Source: Cudoniella acicularis (lineage: Eukaryota; Ascomycota; Leotiomycetes; Helotiales; Helotiaceae). From it: a DNA stretch of 11,973 nt. The stretch spans positions 1 through 11,973 of the forward strand of contig JAAMPI010001636.1 of NCBI GenBank assembly GCA_013054445.1, read 5' to 3'. Both the position numbers and the translations under genes were made by a program. The notes under the pieces are model-generated. The model had not been told where the DNA came from. It worked only from the letters and a program-made list of their open reading frames with translations, and searched no databases. This document shows positions 1 to 8,603 of the stretch, one piece after another. Numbering within the stretch: the stretch's first letter is position 1; the number at the start of each line of letters is the position of its first letter.

Positions 1-670
1 GTGAATTGTTGATCGATGGAGGGAGGGAAGCAGCAAAGGGTTCTGGAACGCTTAATGGAGTGTGAGGAGGAGAAATCATCTTGCCAGTGCCTCTTTGGCT
101 AGTTCCAAGAGCGGGGTATCTCTGATTTAACAGAGAGAAGATTTCTGGCTTCATTGATTGTGTGAAGGTTCGGTCATTGTCGCCTTCTTCGCTCTCCCCT
201 TCACTCTCCTCATCGGAGGCTGTATATCTGGAGACTTTATCTTCAGCGCTGGTTGGAAGTGCCAGGGAACATTGTGACGGGAATTCGGCGGGCTGTGATG
301 GTAACTCCGGATTCTTGAGAAGTGGCACGAGATTGTTTTCAGTGAGAGGCAGGAGCGACATAGATATGGTCGATAATGTCCTCTCTATTGTAGAAGGGCT
401 ATTATGGTATTCCAGGTGACCAACCTCCGGCTTGATGTGAGGGATCAAAGAATCGAGACTTTGATACGGAAAACTAGAATAGTGAGACCAATCAGTGTCT
501 ATCTCGCTCTCGACATCTTGATACGATGCGTCCTTCGCTGAGTCCTGGCTATCTATTGTCTACGACTCCGGCTGAGGACTGACAGAGGGTACAGGAGAAA
601 GGGGTAGATTCAACGAAGACATGTTGAATTCCGTCGCGGATGTGGGCCCGTCTGGAGCAGAATTGGACAT
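1..670 (-). CDS. N-terminal part of an unrecognised Ser/Pro-rich acidic protein, with one in-frame TAG (partial)
   Basis: I do not recognise this protein. Reading leftward from an ATG at 670-668 (A at -3), the frame gives 36 codons rich in Ser, Pro and Asn, then TAG at 562-560. The same frame is then open for 186 more codons to the window edge. The later part looks like natural protein: an acidic run around 170-205 (SDEESEGESEEGDND) and proline-directed phosphorylation-type sites (SPPHTPLSVPEP) near the left edge. No plausible intron removes the TAG: donors upstream are non-consensus, the 33-nt GTACCC...TAG segment keeps frame but is too short, and the 55-nt GTTGAA option shifts into another stop. 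Explanations are a nonsense mutation (CAG to TAG would need one change), a sequence error, readthrough, or a true start at the in-frame ATG 361-359 with the first 36 codons acting as an upstream ORF. Any domain would lie outside the window. Confidence 0.5.
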
Positions 671-1509
671 TTCGACTAGAATTTTCTTGTGTGTGATGTC
701 TGTGATGTCTTTTTTGTGGATATGTTATACAAATTCTTATGAATGAGCGAGATAAGCATGAAAAGAGATGTTGCTGGCACGGGAAAATCAATTGAATCCT
801 ATTTCGAGGTTAAAAATCAAACTGCTAAGAAAAAAAAGAAAAGAGATCAAAATACAGTAGGCTGCAATATTGAAAAGGAAAAAGACTCGGAGATTTTGAC
901 CACTCAATCCCTAACAACTTTTAAATTTAAGATGTGAGAGAAAAAAAAGGACTTAGGTAATCAGAAGATGCTCGTGTGCACCTAGGCAGCTGAGAGGGAA
1001 GGCACTGGCCTAACTAGCGTGCTTTCCCGAAATGGAAGAAAGAAAACACTTCAACCCGCAAGCCCTCACTTGAAACTTTCAATCCCAACTACAACCACAA
1101 TATCAACTCCAAGTTCTCCGTTCTTTTCAGCTTTGTCCAAGCAAGAGTTCTTTAGCCCAAGAGGAGCTCGATTCGCGATTTTGAACAACTGTTCTTATGG
1201 ACTGAAAGGCAATCTCGCCTTCGTGACTTCGTCTCTGTTCCAATCGAGCGCGTAACTGCGCGTTTCTGAGCGACAATCGAGTTTCCTGCACCTCTAGGCC
1301 GTTGATGCTCTTTTTCAAAGATCTTCAACGGTCGAAGAAGCTGTCGTGTGATCGAAGTTAAAGTTGAGGATCACGTTGATCCCGCCGTTGATGTGACGAG
1401 AAGACGATTGAAGATAGCCTTCCTCGTTGTAGGTAGCAAAGGTGAGTTGATACCGACCACACCAATTCACCGTATACGATGGAATAGTTGAGGCTGAACC
1501 AAGAAGCAG
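671..1509. other. Intergenic region between divergent genes; leader of the zinc-knuckle gene
   Basis: This is the space between the minus gene starting at 670 and the plus gene starting at 1510, so it should hold both promoters. It has an A-rich stretch (about 820-850 and 940-950). From about 1065 to 1135 it is CA/CT-rich on the plus strand, like a fungal 5' leader. No plus-strand reading frame joins to the gene at 1510. A good donor (G/GTGAGT, GT at 1442) and an acceptor (CAG ending at 1509, directly before the ATG) bound a possible 68-nt leader intron with a CTGAAC branch-like motif. Minus-strand frames at 1127-1602 look somewhat protein-like and are reported under findings. Confidence 0.5.
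1442..1509 (+). other. Candidate 5'-leader intron of the zinc-knuckle gene
   Basis: The GTGAGT donor at 1442 and CAG acceptor ending at 1509 give 68 nt, a normal fungal intron size, with CTGAAC about 10-15 nt before the acceptor. Splicing would place the ATG at 1510 at the first base of the next exon. Frames on the upstream side end in stops (for example TAG at 1430-1432 in the matching phase), so it would be a non-coding first exon. RNA-seq would settle this. Confidence 0.3.
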
Positions 1510-2723
1510 ATGCCTTTGGCGTGCCTTAACTGCCTTCGATTCCACTTTGGGCCGTGTCGTGAGCCTGCGAAGCAATGTTGGAGATGTGGAAACTTCAATC
1601 ATATAGAGCGATACTGTCCGGAAAAGCGCCAGATCAGACGCATACCAGGAGAGCCTCTAGCAGGGACTCGAACTTGGTGCGAAATGCACGGGCTTGATGC
1701 AGATCCCGAGTTAAAAAACAGGATACTGCAAGCCTTGAAGGTCTCGCCTGGCAGTGCCATCTTCGTCAATGGAATACGCATTTATCGAGGATATGAACAG
1801 TACTTTGAGCAGCTAGACGACACGAGGGACAGGCCCTTTGAACAACCTTTTAGTCGTCGACGCTCAAGATCACCAGTAAGAGGCGATGATAGGCATGATA
1901 GACACCGTGTTCGGTCTCGTTCTCCCATCCGCGGCAGATCACCTCGTCAGGCGTTCGATGCTCAAGACGGCGCCTACTCAGGTCCGAACATGGACATGTG
2001 CTCTCCTCCCCGGCGACCCCGATACCGAACTCCAAGTCCTCCAAGGCAAAGTTTCAGAGCTCCTTCACCAGCACGATTGCCACCACCAAGGCCAAGATCA
2101 CCAAAACCTGTGAGTGGCAGTAATGCTGTCGTTTATGAAGCACGAGGTAGAGGTATGCAGAGAAGACAAGCGCAGCGCCAGTTACCTGTCGATAAATCTC
2201 AAAGCCAACAAATACAAGCGAAGGCCGCTCCAAGCTATCTGCTACTCCAGAATGTCCACGCGAAAGCAAACGATGCTCAGCCTCGAGCTCCCCTTGGGCA
2301 ACTCACCAATAGTACAAGAGCAGAGAATGTACCGCGTTCAGGAGGGAGCACTAGCCAATCTGCCGCGGCGACTAACTTCAAGTATTCCCAGCCCAATTCC
2401 CAACCTCTGACTCCTATTCCAGCAAAGCACATTGAGCCTGAGCCAGTGGTTAATGATCCCCATTTCGTCCTCGGTATAGGCACAGGTGCGCGGGAAGCAG
2501 AGTAAGTCTTTCTCGTCCAACAACAACTTACCTATCTTTGAAGCAGAACAAGATCTAACCATTGGGGTCTAATAGAATTGTTGATGCATACAACCAGAAG
2601 ATGTGGGAGATTGAAATTGAGAAGATTTCCGATGGCTCGTTCACCGATCCAGCCACACAACTTGCATGGGATGATAGCGTCCGCATCCTCAAAGCTGCTA
2701 AGAGAAAATTGGTGGGGTATTGA
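1510..2723 (+). CDS. CCHC zinc-knuckle protein with Arg/Ser-rich linker
   Basis: Probably a nuclear RNA-binding protein, judged from its motifs only. Exons are 1510-2501 and 2576-2723, giving 379 aa. The 74-nt intron starts GTAAGT, has CTAAC about 20 nt before the end, and ends in TAG; splicing bypasses the TAA at 2503 and opens a good C-terminus. Residues 23-36 form a classical zinc knuckle (C-x2-C-x4-H-x4-C, CWRCGNFNHIERYC). Just before it, residues 5-16 form a shortened knuckle-like motif (C-x2-C-x3-H-x3-C). Residues about 115-205 carry RS/RSP-type repeats (RRRSRSPVRG, RSRSPIRGRSP) as in splicing-associated proteins. The middle is Gln/Ala/Pro-rich and disordered-looking. The C-terminus encoded by the second exon is a likely helix ending in RKLVGY. 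Stops (TGA at 1489 and 1495) lie in frame upstream of the ATG, so 1510 is the first usable start unless an unseen coding exon exists. The precise function is unknown. Confidence 0.8.
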
Positions 2724-3213
2724 GCTCTCCGAATGTCTATACTTGTACGATGAAAGGCTGCTGCGTAGTAGGAGACATGGATGTTCGCTTTTGCAATTCG
2801 CTGTGATGTCAGTGTAGATGGAACAGTAAGGAAGGGGGGAACTGAGAAACGGAGCAAGGTTATTTGCAAAGAATAGGGCGATTGAATGGGTTCTCGGAGG
2901 TTGAACTGTTGTCTGAATCTTGAGAATAGTTCGGCTAAGCTAGGCTAGCTAATGCAATGCTCACGACAAATATGGCCAGAAAGAAATGAAATACTCCACT
3001 GACCCCCTTGTAGAGCTCTTGCTTACAGCTGATTCTCGATTCCATTTTGTCCATCGCGCTAAGTGGTGGCTGCATATCGAGTAACCTACATTCCAAGGAA
3101 ATTTTCCATTGTACTTCGGATCGGCATTAAGTCGTAAATTCATTGCCTTATCCAAGGGGTACAAGCTTATCAAAATGGTGTAACTGTCAGACCTACAGAT
3201 ATTTCACGATCGA
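2724..3213. other. Convergent intergenic region (3' ends of two genes)
   Basis: These 490 bp lie between the stop of the plus zinc-knuckle gene and the stop of the minus F-box gene, so they should hold both 3' untranslated regions. A 70-codon minus frame at 2961-3173 is open but shows no recognisable motif and sits where the F-box 3' UTR is expected. I see no other structure. Confidence 0.6.
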
Positions 3214-4467
3214 TCAATCAATCTCCCACACACCCGTCAAGAGACCTAATGGTTTAATCGCCTCGTTCTCTTCTAGCAACTCCTCAAGATCCTCCACCTT
3301 TTCTTTCGATCGATCAGTGGCACCCCATCTCAGCCTAGAACTAACCCTTATGATCCTCAAATCTGGCAATATATCTTTATCCACTAGATCACAGAGGCTC
3401 CACGCATTTGGTGCCATCTCTGTAGAAAATGTAGGAGAGCATTCGAGGTCGAGGATTTGTAGGGGATGACCATTTGAAGATCCTGAATCGAAAGCATCGT
3501 GTGTGAGATAGTCGGCTGAGACGCGGAGAGCGATAAGAGATGGACAGTGTTCAAGGACGACGTCGAGGGAGCCTTGTGCCAATTGAGACATTGGGTGGCG
3601 GATTGTTAGGTGTTTGAGATAAGGACCGAGGATTTTGAGGCCTTTGATTAGAGAATCTTGGTGGACTTGTGAACAGTGTTGGATGCTGAATTTGGTGAGA
3701 GTCTGGGGAGCGTAGACGAGGTGAGTTTCGAGGAAGTGGTCACTAATACCACCAGCTAAATGGAGGGCTTTGAGTTTTGGTGGCCAGGTGTAGGGGGTTT
3801 CTCCTCCAGTACCGTCGAGACTTGAGCTTCGGGGAAAGAAGAGAATCTCCAGCTCTTGTAAAGATTTCAAAGTTTGAAATAGTAGCCTGTTGGATATGGA
3901 CGCCGATATCAAACTCAAATCCAAAACCCGTAACTTCGTGCATTTACTCAATGCTGCGAAACTATTTATCCCAAAACTTGCTTGTGGTGCCACAAATCCC
4001 TCGATGTTCCCCTTCAACCGCCCAAGAATTCGGGCTGTTAAACTCCGAGAGCTATTGTGTACGAGTTCGGACATATCGAGCCGTTTGACTAGAACGGATA
4101 ATGAGGATTGTCGAATGTGGGCATTTTTCGAGGGGCAAATGGTTCGTACGAAATCTGCGAAGTTGCCGCCGTCGAGATGCGGATGGACGTAAAGAAAGGC
4201 TATGCTGCAGCTGTACCATGTTCGAGATACCAACGCGCAAGACCAAAAGGTTGACTGTGAAGCTTTTTGAAGCGGTATGTAGCTCAGGATTTGGGTAATG
4301 ATTTCGCTGGGTAGGAGGATTTCTCGTGCTGGAGGCCTCATAAACGTTATTTCAGCTGAGAATTCTTGGGAGAATAGCTTGTCCGAGTGTTTGTCCCTCT
4401 GCCGGATAGGAATCTTCAGCGGCTGGGACATTTCCACATTCCAGTTGCTTTGAGCGTCTAGAGCCAT
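3214..4467 (-). CDS. F-box protein with leucine-rich repeats
   Basis: Likely the substrate-recognition subunit of an SCF (Skp1-cullin-F-box) ubiquitin ligase. The F-box would bind Skp1 and the leucine-rich part the target. The gene is intronless, 417 aa. The F-box is at about residues 51-95, with the usual pattern LLPSEIITQILSYIPL followed by SCALVSRTWYS and FLYVHPHL. From about residue 165 to 345 there are irregular leucine-rich repeats, for example KLRVLDLSL, KLKALHLAGG, LKHLTIRHP, SLIALRVSA and LQILDLECSP. The C-terminus is acidic (EKVEDLEELLEENEA). The ATG at 4467-4465 has A at -3 and is the first in the frame. The substrate cannot be told from sequence. The gene is transcribed away from the Gemin2 gene across a 298-bp gap and converges on the zinc-knuckle gene. 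The reading frame is intact. Confidence 0.88.
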   Translation of the reverse strand: MALDAQSNWNVEMSQPLKIPIRQRDKHSDKLFSQEFSAEITFMRPPAREILLPSEIITQILSYIPLQKASQSTFWSCALVSRTWYSCSIAFLYVHPHLDGGNFADFVRTICPSKNAHIRQSSLSVLVKRLDMSELVHNSSRSLTARILGRLKGNIEGFVAPQASFGINSFAALSKCTKLRVLDLSLISASISNRLLFQTLKSLQELEILFFPRSSSLDGTGGETPYTWPPKLKALHLAGGISDHFLETHLVYAPQTLTKFSIQHCSQVHQDSLIKGLKILGPYLKHLTIRHPMSQLAQGSLDVVLEHCPSLIALRVSADYLTHDAFDSGSSNGHPLQILDLECSPTFSTEMAPNAWSLCDLVDKDILPDLRIIRVSSRLRWGATDRSKEKVEDLEELLEENEAIKPLGLLTGVWEID

Positions 4468-4765
4468 AATAAGGTGTCGAGGATTGTACAGACTCGGTCA
4501 CAAATCGAATGAGAAAGTCAAAGATATATCAGTAAAACCCGGAGAATCACCCTCAAATCCTTATCAGCTTCGGAAAATTCAATGGCCAGGAGAGGGGTTA
4601 GTTCGAACAAGGAGGTGAAAAATGTTGTGAAGATGGAGACGAGGCTTCAATGACGCAAAAACTACCTGCATATGGTATTAGTCAGCACAAGGCTGGAGAT
4701 TACGATAACCTCGATGAAACCTTAAGAACAATATCTTCGGCCATACAAGACTGCAACAAGTAATC
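4468..4765. promoter_or_regulatory. Bidirectional promoter region between the F-box and Gemin2 genes
   Basis: Only 298 bp separate the two divergent start codons, so both promoters and leaders must fit here or overlap the genes. I see no clear TATA box at a useful distance on either side. Several ATGs occur on the plus strand (for example near 4620-4680), so the Gemin2 transcript probably starts close to the gene. Shared control is an inference from spacing only. Confidence 0.5.
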
Positions 4766-6232
4766 ATGTCTGGTGGAAAGAGAAAGCATGATCCTGACTC
4801 GCCAGGGGAGCTTTACAGCAATAAATCGCGTTCACGACCATCTGCGGAAGCACGCGTCGATCCAACCTACGGTCAACGAAGCGCGCTGCCTGGCTTGGAT
4901 GATGAAAACAGAAGCCTCGGAGATGGTGGTGATCTCGAATACGACGATGACTTAGATGCATTGAGCTATTTGAGAGCTGTCAGGTGAGTTGCTTGCTATA
5001 ATACTCGAAGAATTTTCACTAAAACAATTGCTCTATTGGCAGAGAGATGCTGACTCCAAGCGTCGCTTTACAGACAGGAAGCCACTAGTATCCCGAACCT
5101 CCTCGTTGCTCCAAAAGAAGAGATCGATGGCCAAGACATATTCGAAAACGGTGTAGGAGATTATCGAGGCTTGTATGGTGACGGCGCATATTATGCCTGT
5201 CCCGAGAGCTCACAGACATCAGACGAAGACGACAATTTGGATGGTGATGGAAATCTTAAATATTTCGACTCCATTCTCAATCGATACGATGCATTATGCA
5301 CACAATTAAACCAAACACCGCCTGTGGAGCTTGTTGCAAGGCTTGACAAAGACCATCCAACTCATGTCGGAGCTCTGAATACATCAGTTGCAAGATGGTG
5401 GAGGTGGAAAATGAGAACTGTCGACCCAGTACCTGCGCAGGTTGCCACAATGAACAAAAGCACGGTTTTGAGATTGCTTGGTCTTCTAACTGGAGGCAAG
5501 CTGTTGCAAAGAGGTCTCGAGGTCGAGGTTGGAATTAGTCGATGGGCTTGGAGTCTTTTAGCCAGATTACCGGCACGAGGAGAGCTTACCAGCGAGGAAA
5601 TTGGAGTTGTGAGAGAATTGGGCAAAAAAGCTGTTCTTGTTGGAATGGGTTTGAAAGGCGACGCGGAATTAAATCAAGGTATGGATGCAGTTGAGGCCAG
5701 ACTGGAGGGTGGAGGAGATGACGATATCCTGGATGTTGTTAATGAAGCGGAAATCCCATTGAATGATGACGACGATATAGAAGGAACGACCGAGAATGGG
5801 CATGTTGCAGAAAACAGTAAACTTAATTTCTCGGCCCCCCCAAAACCAGAGACAGCCCCCAATAGAGTTCCGGTTGTCGCTCCAGTGTCAGCACCTCCAT
5901 CCAGCAACTCCACGATGGCCAACGGAAATGAAAGCAATCTAAATGGGGTAGGTCATGTACTGCAGACCGCTCCTGAAGAGCCCGACTACTCCACATTGGA
6001 CAACACAAATATCGACGATTTGGAAGCGGCCAAGACAAGAATTCTAAATGAGTTGAAATCCACCGACGATGAGGATAAGGTATCGGAGGAATTGGCAAAA
6101 GCTAAAGAGAAGAGAGATTTGGCAAGATGGAACACAAAGGCGACTGCTGATATGATTATCACTGTCGCAGGAGAAATGTATGGCCAAAGGGATCTGCTGG
6201 AATTCAGAGAAGCTTGGAGCGAGGTAGTATGA
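4766..6232 (+). CDS. GEMIN2: Gemin2/SIP1-family protein (SMN complex, snRNP assembly)
   Basis: Member of the SIP1/Gemin2 family, which binds SMN and the Sm pentamer during assembly of spliceosomal snRNPs. Exons are 4766-4983 and 5074-6232, giving 458 aa. The 90-nt intron has donor GTGAGT, branch CTGAC (5050-5054) and acceptor TTTACAG; it splits an Arg codon (residue 73). The spliced join restores the family block DALSYLRAVR followed by QEATSIPNLLVAPK. Other family signs are DPTYGQRSALPGLDDE at 32-47, a Trp-rich segment (ARWWRWKMRTVDPVP), the helical core (WAWSLLARLP, VVRELGKKAV) and a C-terminal MYGQRDLLEFREAW. An acidic, disordered insert at about 305-400 lengthens it relative to animal Gemin2 of roughly 280 aa. 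The ATG has A at -3. An earlier AG at 5042 would give a frameshift (see findings). S. pombe Yip11 is the named yeast counterpart. Confidence 0.88.
4984..5073 (+). other. Intron of the Gemin2 gene, with a competing upstream acceptor
   Basis: Donor GTGAGT lies at 4984. Two acceptors are possible: GGCAG ending at 5042 and TTTACAG ending at 5073. Only the second keeps the conserved protein in frame. Use of the first adds 31 nt and reaches TAG at 5086-5088 after about 14 codons. Each acceptor has its own branch-like motif upstream (CTAAA near 5020 and CTGAC at 5050-5054). Confidence 0.75.
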
Positions 6233-6725
6233 GCTTGTGGGTATTTGCATGAGCTGCAAAGATTCTAGCTACGCGGGTTCCGGACTTGTCATGAAACAAC
6301 CTGGAGAAATGTTCTTCATAGTTATCAGCATCAAATTGTGAGTTGTACCCATTGGCTGCGTTGAACGCTTCTTTTTGGCAAATGTTCTATGAACCATGTT
6401 ATCGCACCAAAAAACAAAAATTTAACAACCTTCAGATCTAATTGAGGTAGAAGACCCATTCTCTTCAACCAGAGGTTCGATGCCAACCCTCGTGGTACCA
6501 CGCTCCCCAACGGAGCTACTGATATTTCCTGTATCCTGGCCAATTTAATGGAATGGAAAATTGTTATGCCGTATAAGTCGTGTCACCGTGACAAGAAGTT
6601 TCTTGCTGTTGCAGAAGGCAGGATGGGAAAGAACGACGGGGGCAATAGCGGCCGTGAATGTGGCTGGATTTGTTATAGCAGGAGCAAAATACTACAATGT
6701 CCTTTCCCCAAGCAGCCACCGGATC
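6233..6725. other. Intergenic region: Gemin2 3' UTR and upstream region of the small plus gene
   Basis: About 490 bp without a supported gene. Short open plus frames at about 6548-6863 run through the TATA box and leader of the next gene, so I treat them as chance. A near-perfect palindrome (TGTCAC-C-GTGACA) lies at 6581-6593. Nothing resembling a tRNA is convincing. Confidence 0.5.
6581..6593. promoter_or_regulatory. 13-nt dyad TGTCAC-C-GTGACA
   Basis: Six-base perfect arms around one central base, about 135 bp upstream of the TATA box of the gene at 7018. Dyads of this kind are typical of dimeric transcription-factor sites, but I cannot name a factor. Chance is possible. Confidence 0.25.
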
Positions 6726-6731
6726 TATAAA
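6726..6731 (+). promoter_or_regulatory. TATA box (TATAAA) for the gene at 7018
   Basis: TATAAA is followed about 25-35 bp later by a CT/CA-rich stretch (6738-6780) suited to transcription starts. It lies about 290 bp before the ATG at 7018, with no ATG in between. Confidence 0.5.
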
Positions 6732-6754
6732 CCGGGCCTTCTCTGCCCAACATT

Positions 6755-7017
6755 CTTCTCTTCTACAACAGATCATCACATTCATCAATCATTGATATCG
6801 GTAAAACCCAGTCATCATCATTCTGCGTCAAGCTTGCTTGAAACTTCATTGTCTACTTCTTAGCTTCAGCTAGCATCAATACCACCAAAACACCCAGTCG
6901 AGCACTTGACTTGGCAGCTCCAACGAGTCTCAAACCTCTACTGCCTCCGCCACAATCAACAACCTCTTACTCCAGACTCCATCACACTCTCCCATTAACC
7001 AAAAGCCTCGCAAAACA
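6755..7017 (+). other. ATG-free CA/CT-rich 5' leader
   Basis: About 260 nt with no ATG on the plus strand before 7018 and strong pyrimidine/CA bias, typical of ascomycete leaders. A possible leader intron runs from GTAAAA (6801) to CTTAG (about 6863). The lack of upstream ATGs supports 7018 as the start. Confidence 0.5.
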
Positions 7018-7419
7018 ATGGGTATCACATCATCATTACTGACGTCCACCTCCACAACGGCACCTACCCCAACATCAACTCTAAACTACACCGCCATCTC
7101 CACTGAACTCTCAACCACCACACCCTCAGCTAGTTCCGACATCAACCTCAAGACAACTCATCCAGCAGATCGGAAAGCATTCATGCCCTGGACGCAATCC
7201 ATTCCCGCCTCCCAAATATCTACTCGCCGCCACGCCGAACGTGGTGCCGCGACTAAAACATGTACCACAATTCCGCCTCTAAAACCTCGTGCTTCACGAA
7301 ACGTGCAAGTTAATGAATATACGAGGGAGATTGCAGTAGCTGGAAAGCATTTGGCTGATATGCCTGAGCTCTTTACTGAGAAAGATGGAGGCTGGGTAGT
7401 GCGTGTTGAGGTGTCGTAG
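7018..7419 (+). CDS. Small Ser/Thr-rich protein of unknown function, possible N-myristoylation
   Basis: I do not recognise this 133-aa protein and assign no function. The start is well supported: it is the first ATG after a TATA box and a long ATG-free leader, in context ACAATGG. The N-terminus MGITSS fits the N-myristoylation pattern (Gly2 with Ser at position 6), which would suggest membrane attachment. Residues about 5-45 are almost entirely Ser, Thr, Pro and Ala. A basic stretch follows (STRRHAERGAATK at about 68-80). The last 40 residues are more ordered-looking (NVQVNEYTREIAVAG ... GGWVVRVEVS) and are the part most likely to show conservation. No signal peptide, membrane segment or intron is seen. 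The neighbours give no clue. An ORF by chance is possible, but the promoter and leader argue for a real gene. Confidence 0.6.
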   Translation: MGITSSLLTSTSTTAPTPTSTLNYTAISTELSTTTPSASSDINLKTTHPADRKAFMPWTQSIPASQISTRRHAERGAATKTCTTIPPLKPRASRNVQVNEYTREIAVAGKHLADMPELFTEKDGGWVVRVEVS

Positions 7420-8603
7420 AAGGATGCAACACATTTGGAGCAGAAGGATGGTTTTGAGGATTGAGAGACTGCGGTATTGGGTGTTGGGTGTGGATGTTAC
7501 CGGGCGTGTTTAAGTGGTGATTTATGGAAGTTGGGCAGGAAAATGTTTGTGCTCGTGCTGGTTGCCATGAGGAGCGAATAGAAGTCTTCTTGTGAAGATG
7601 TGAAGGATACAGTGGCTCGGTGGAAAAACTGCAGTACACAGAATTCCTTCAATTGAAAAACTGCATCTTTTCCCGGGTTGTCTTCTCTACGTAACTTCCG
7701 TCTATGAAATCCTCAAGTCCTCACACCTTCCTACCACCATAACTGCCTTCACGACATCACCCTGTCCCGAACCATTCTAAATCACCAAGTACACCACCCC
7801 TCTCTCGCCTCTGCTTCAAACTCCAATCCTCGTCACGTTCACGCAACACTAGCAGCAACACAACGCTACCCCTACTCTCCCCAAGACAAGCCGACCAACT
7901 CCTCTTCAACATGCTTCAAACACTGTTCAAAAAATAACGAGACCACCATTTCTGGAACTACCCAAGCCGATTTCTTTTTTTTCTCTTATGGCAGTTAGGG
8001 CAGAAGAAGCATTGTTTTCCCATTTGCTCCGATATATCTCCGAATCGGAACGCAGGTAGAGACAAATAATACACTCTAAATAACTATCATTGAGTTGTTC
8101 TACCCCTTTGAAAAAGGACGTACTGGGTAGAAGGACGTCGTACTCGATACGGTTGGTTTGTGGAAGAACAAATATTGCCCACTCAAGAGCAATTGAGATA
8201 CCTGATAGCGTGGGGATGCAGTCTTGCAAGTCATAAACCAAGCAAGGAGAGAAGTCAAGTAGGTCATATTTTTTTTTGGTATGTGCTCAATGTTTTCGAT
8301 GACCTGAGTGAATAAGGCCTGAATTGCAAAGTTGTACACCCCTTTCATACCACCTAAGCCATCCGTAAAGCGAAGCGACAGCGTCACTATTGGTAATGTG
8401 AAGAATCTCTCTGAAATCCCTCCCTACTCTATGCATCCATCATCCGGGTAACCTCATATAACCCTTTTTCGCAACTGAATGCCAGTAAGTCAGTGCATTC
8501 CGATAATTCCTTTGGTAATTTCGCACACCATAACTTCATAATAGCAAAAAAGGCAGCAATGACATCTAAATAACAGATCAAGGATCGCAGAGTTGGCAAC
8601 AAA
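7420..8603. other. Gene-poor interval between convergent genes
   Basis: About 1.2 kb between the stop of the small plus gene and the stop of the minus BTB gene. It should contain both 3' UTRs. Inside it are a plus-strand CT/CA-rich tract (about 7700-7925), a T-run (about 7973-7982) with a T9 run (about 8270-8278), and minus-strand frames at 7927-8387 that look weakly protein-like but carry stops and shifts. No known family is visible. Confidence 0.5.
7700..7937 (+). other. Leader-like CT/CA-rich tract ending in an 8-codon ORF
   Basis: The composition (C/A/T-rich, few G) closely resembles the leader of the gene at 7018. It contains a short ATG...TAA ORF at 7704 (MKSSSPHTFLPP) and another at 7911-7937 (MLQTLFKK). 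One frame is open from 7708 to about 7993 but has no ATG. This could be the 5' part of a non-coding or micro-ORF transcript, or a duplicated leader. No TATA box is obvious. Confidence 0.25.

Noticed and set aside
743..937. 64-codon plus frame rich in Lys
   Set aside because: It runs through A-rich sequence just upstream of the minus gene start. The Lys content follows from the A-runs, and no motif or promoter supports it.
1019..1255. 78-codon plus frame in the zinc-knuckle leader
   Set aside because: It begins with GTG rather than ATG, is Ser/Pro/Thr-rich because the leader is CT-rich, and does not join the zinc-knuckle frame by any splice.
2961..3173. 70-codon minus frame downstream of the F-box gene
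   Set aside because: It lies where the 3' UTR is expected and has no recognisable family signature.
3777..4298. Overlapping plus frames opposite the F-box gene
   Set aside because: They are antisense shadows of a clear F-box/LRR coding frame.
6470..6500. GGTTCGA sequence resembling a tRNA T-loop
   Set aside because: The surrounding bases do not form the T-stem, anticodon arm or acceptor stem of a tRNA.
6548..6863. Plus frames of 60 and 100 codons over the promoter of the gene at 7018
   Set aside because: They read through the TATA box and leader and show no family features.
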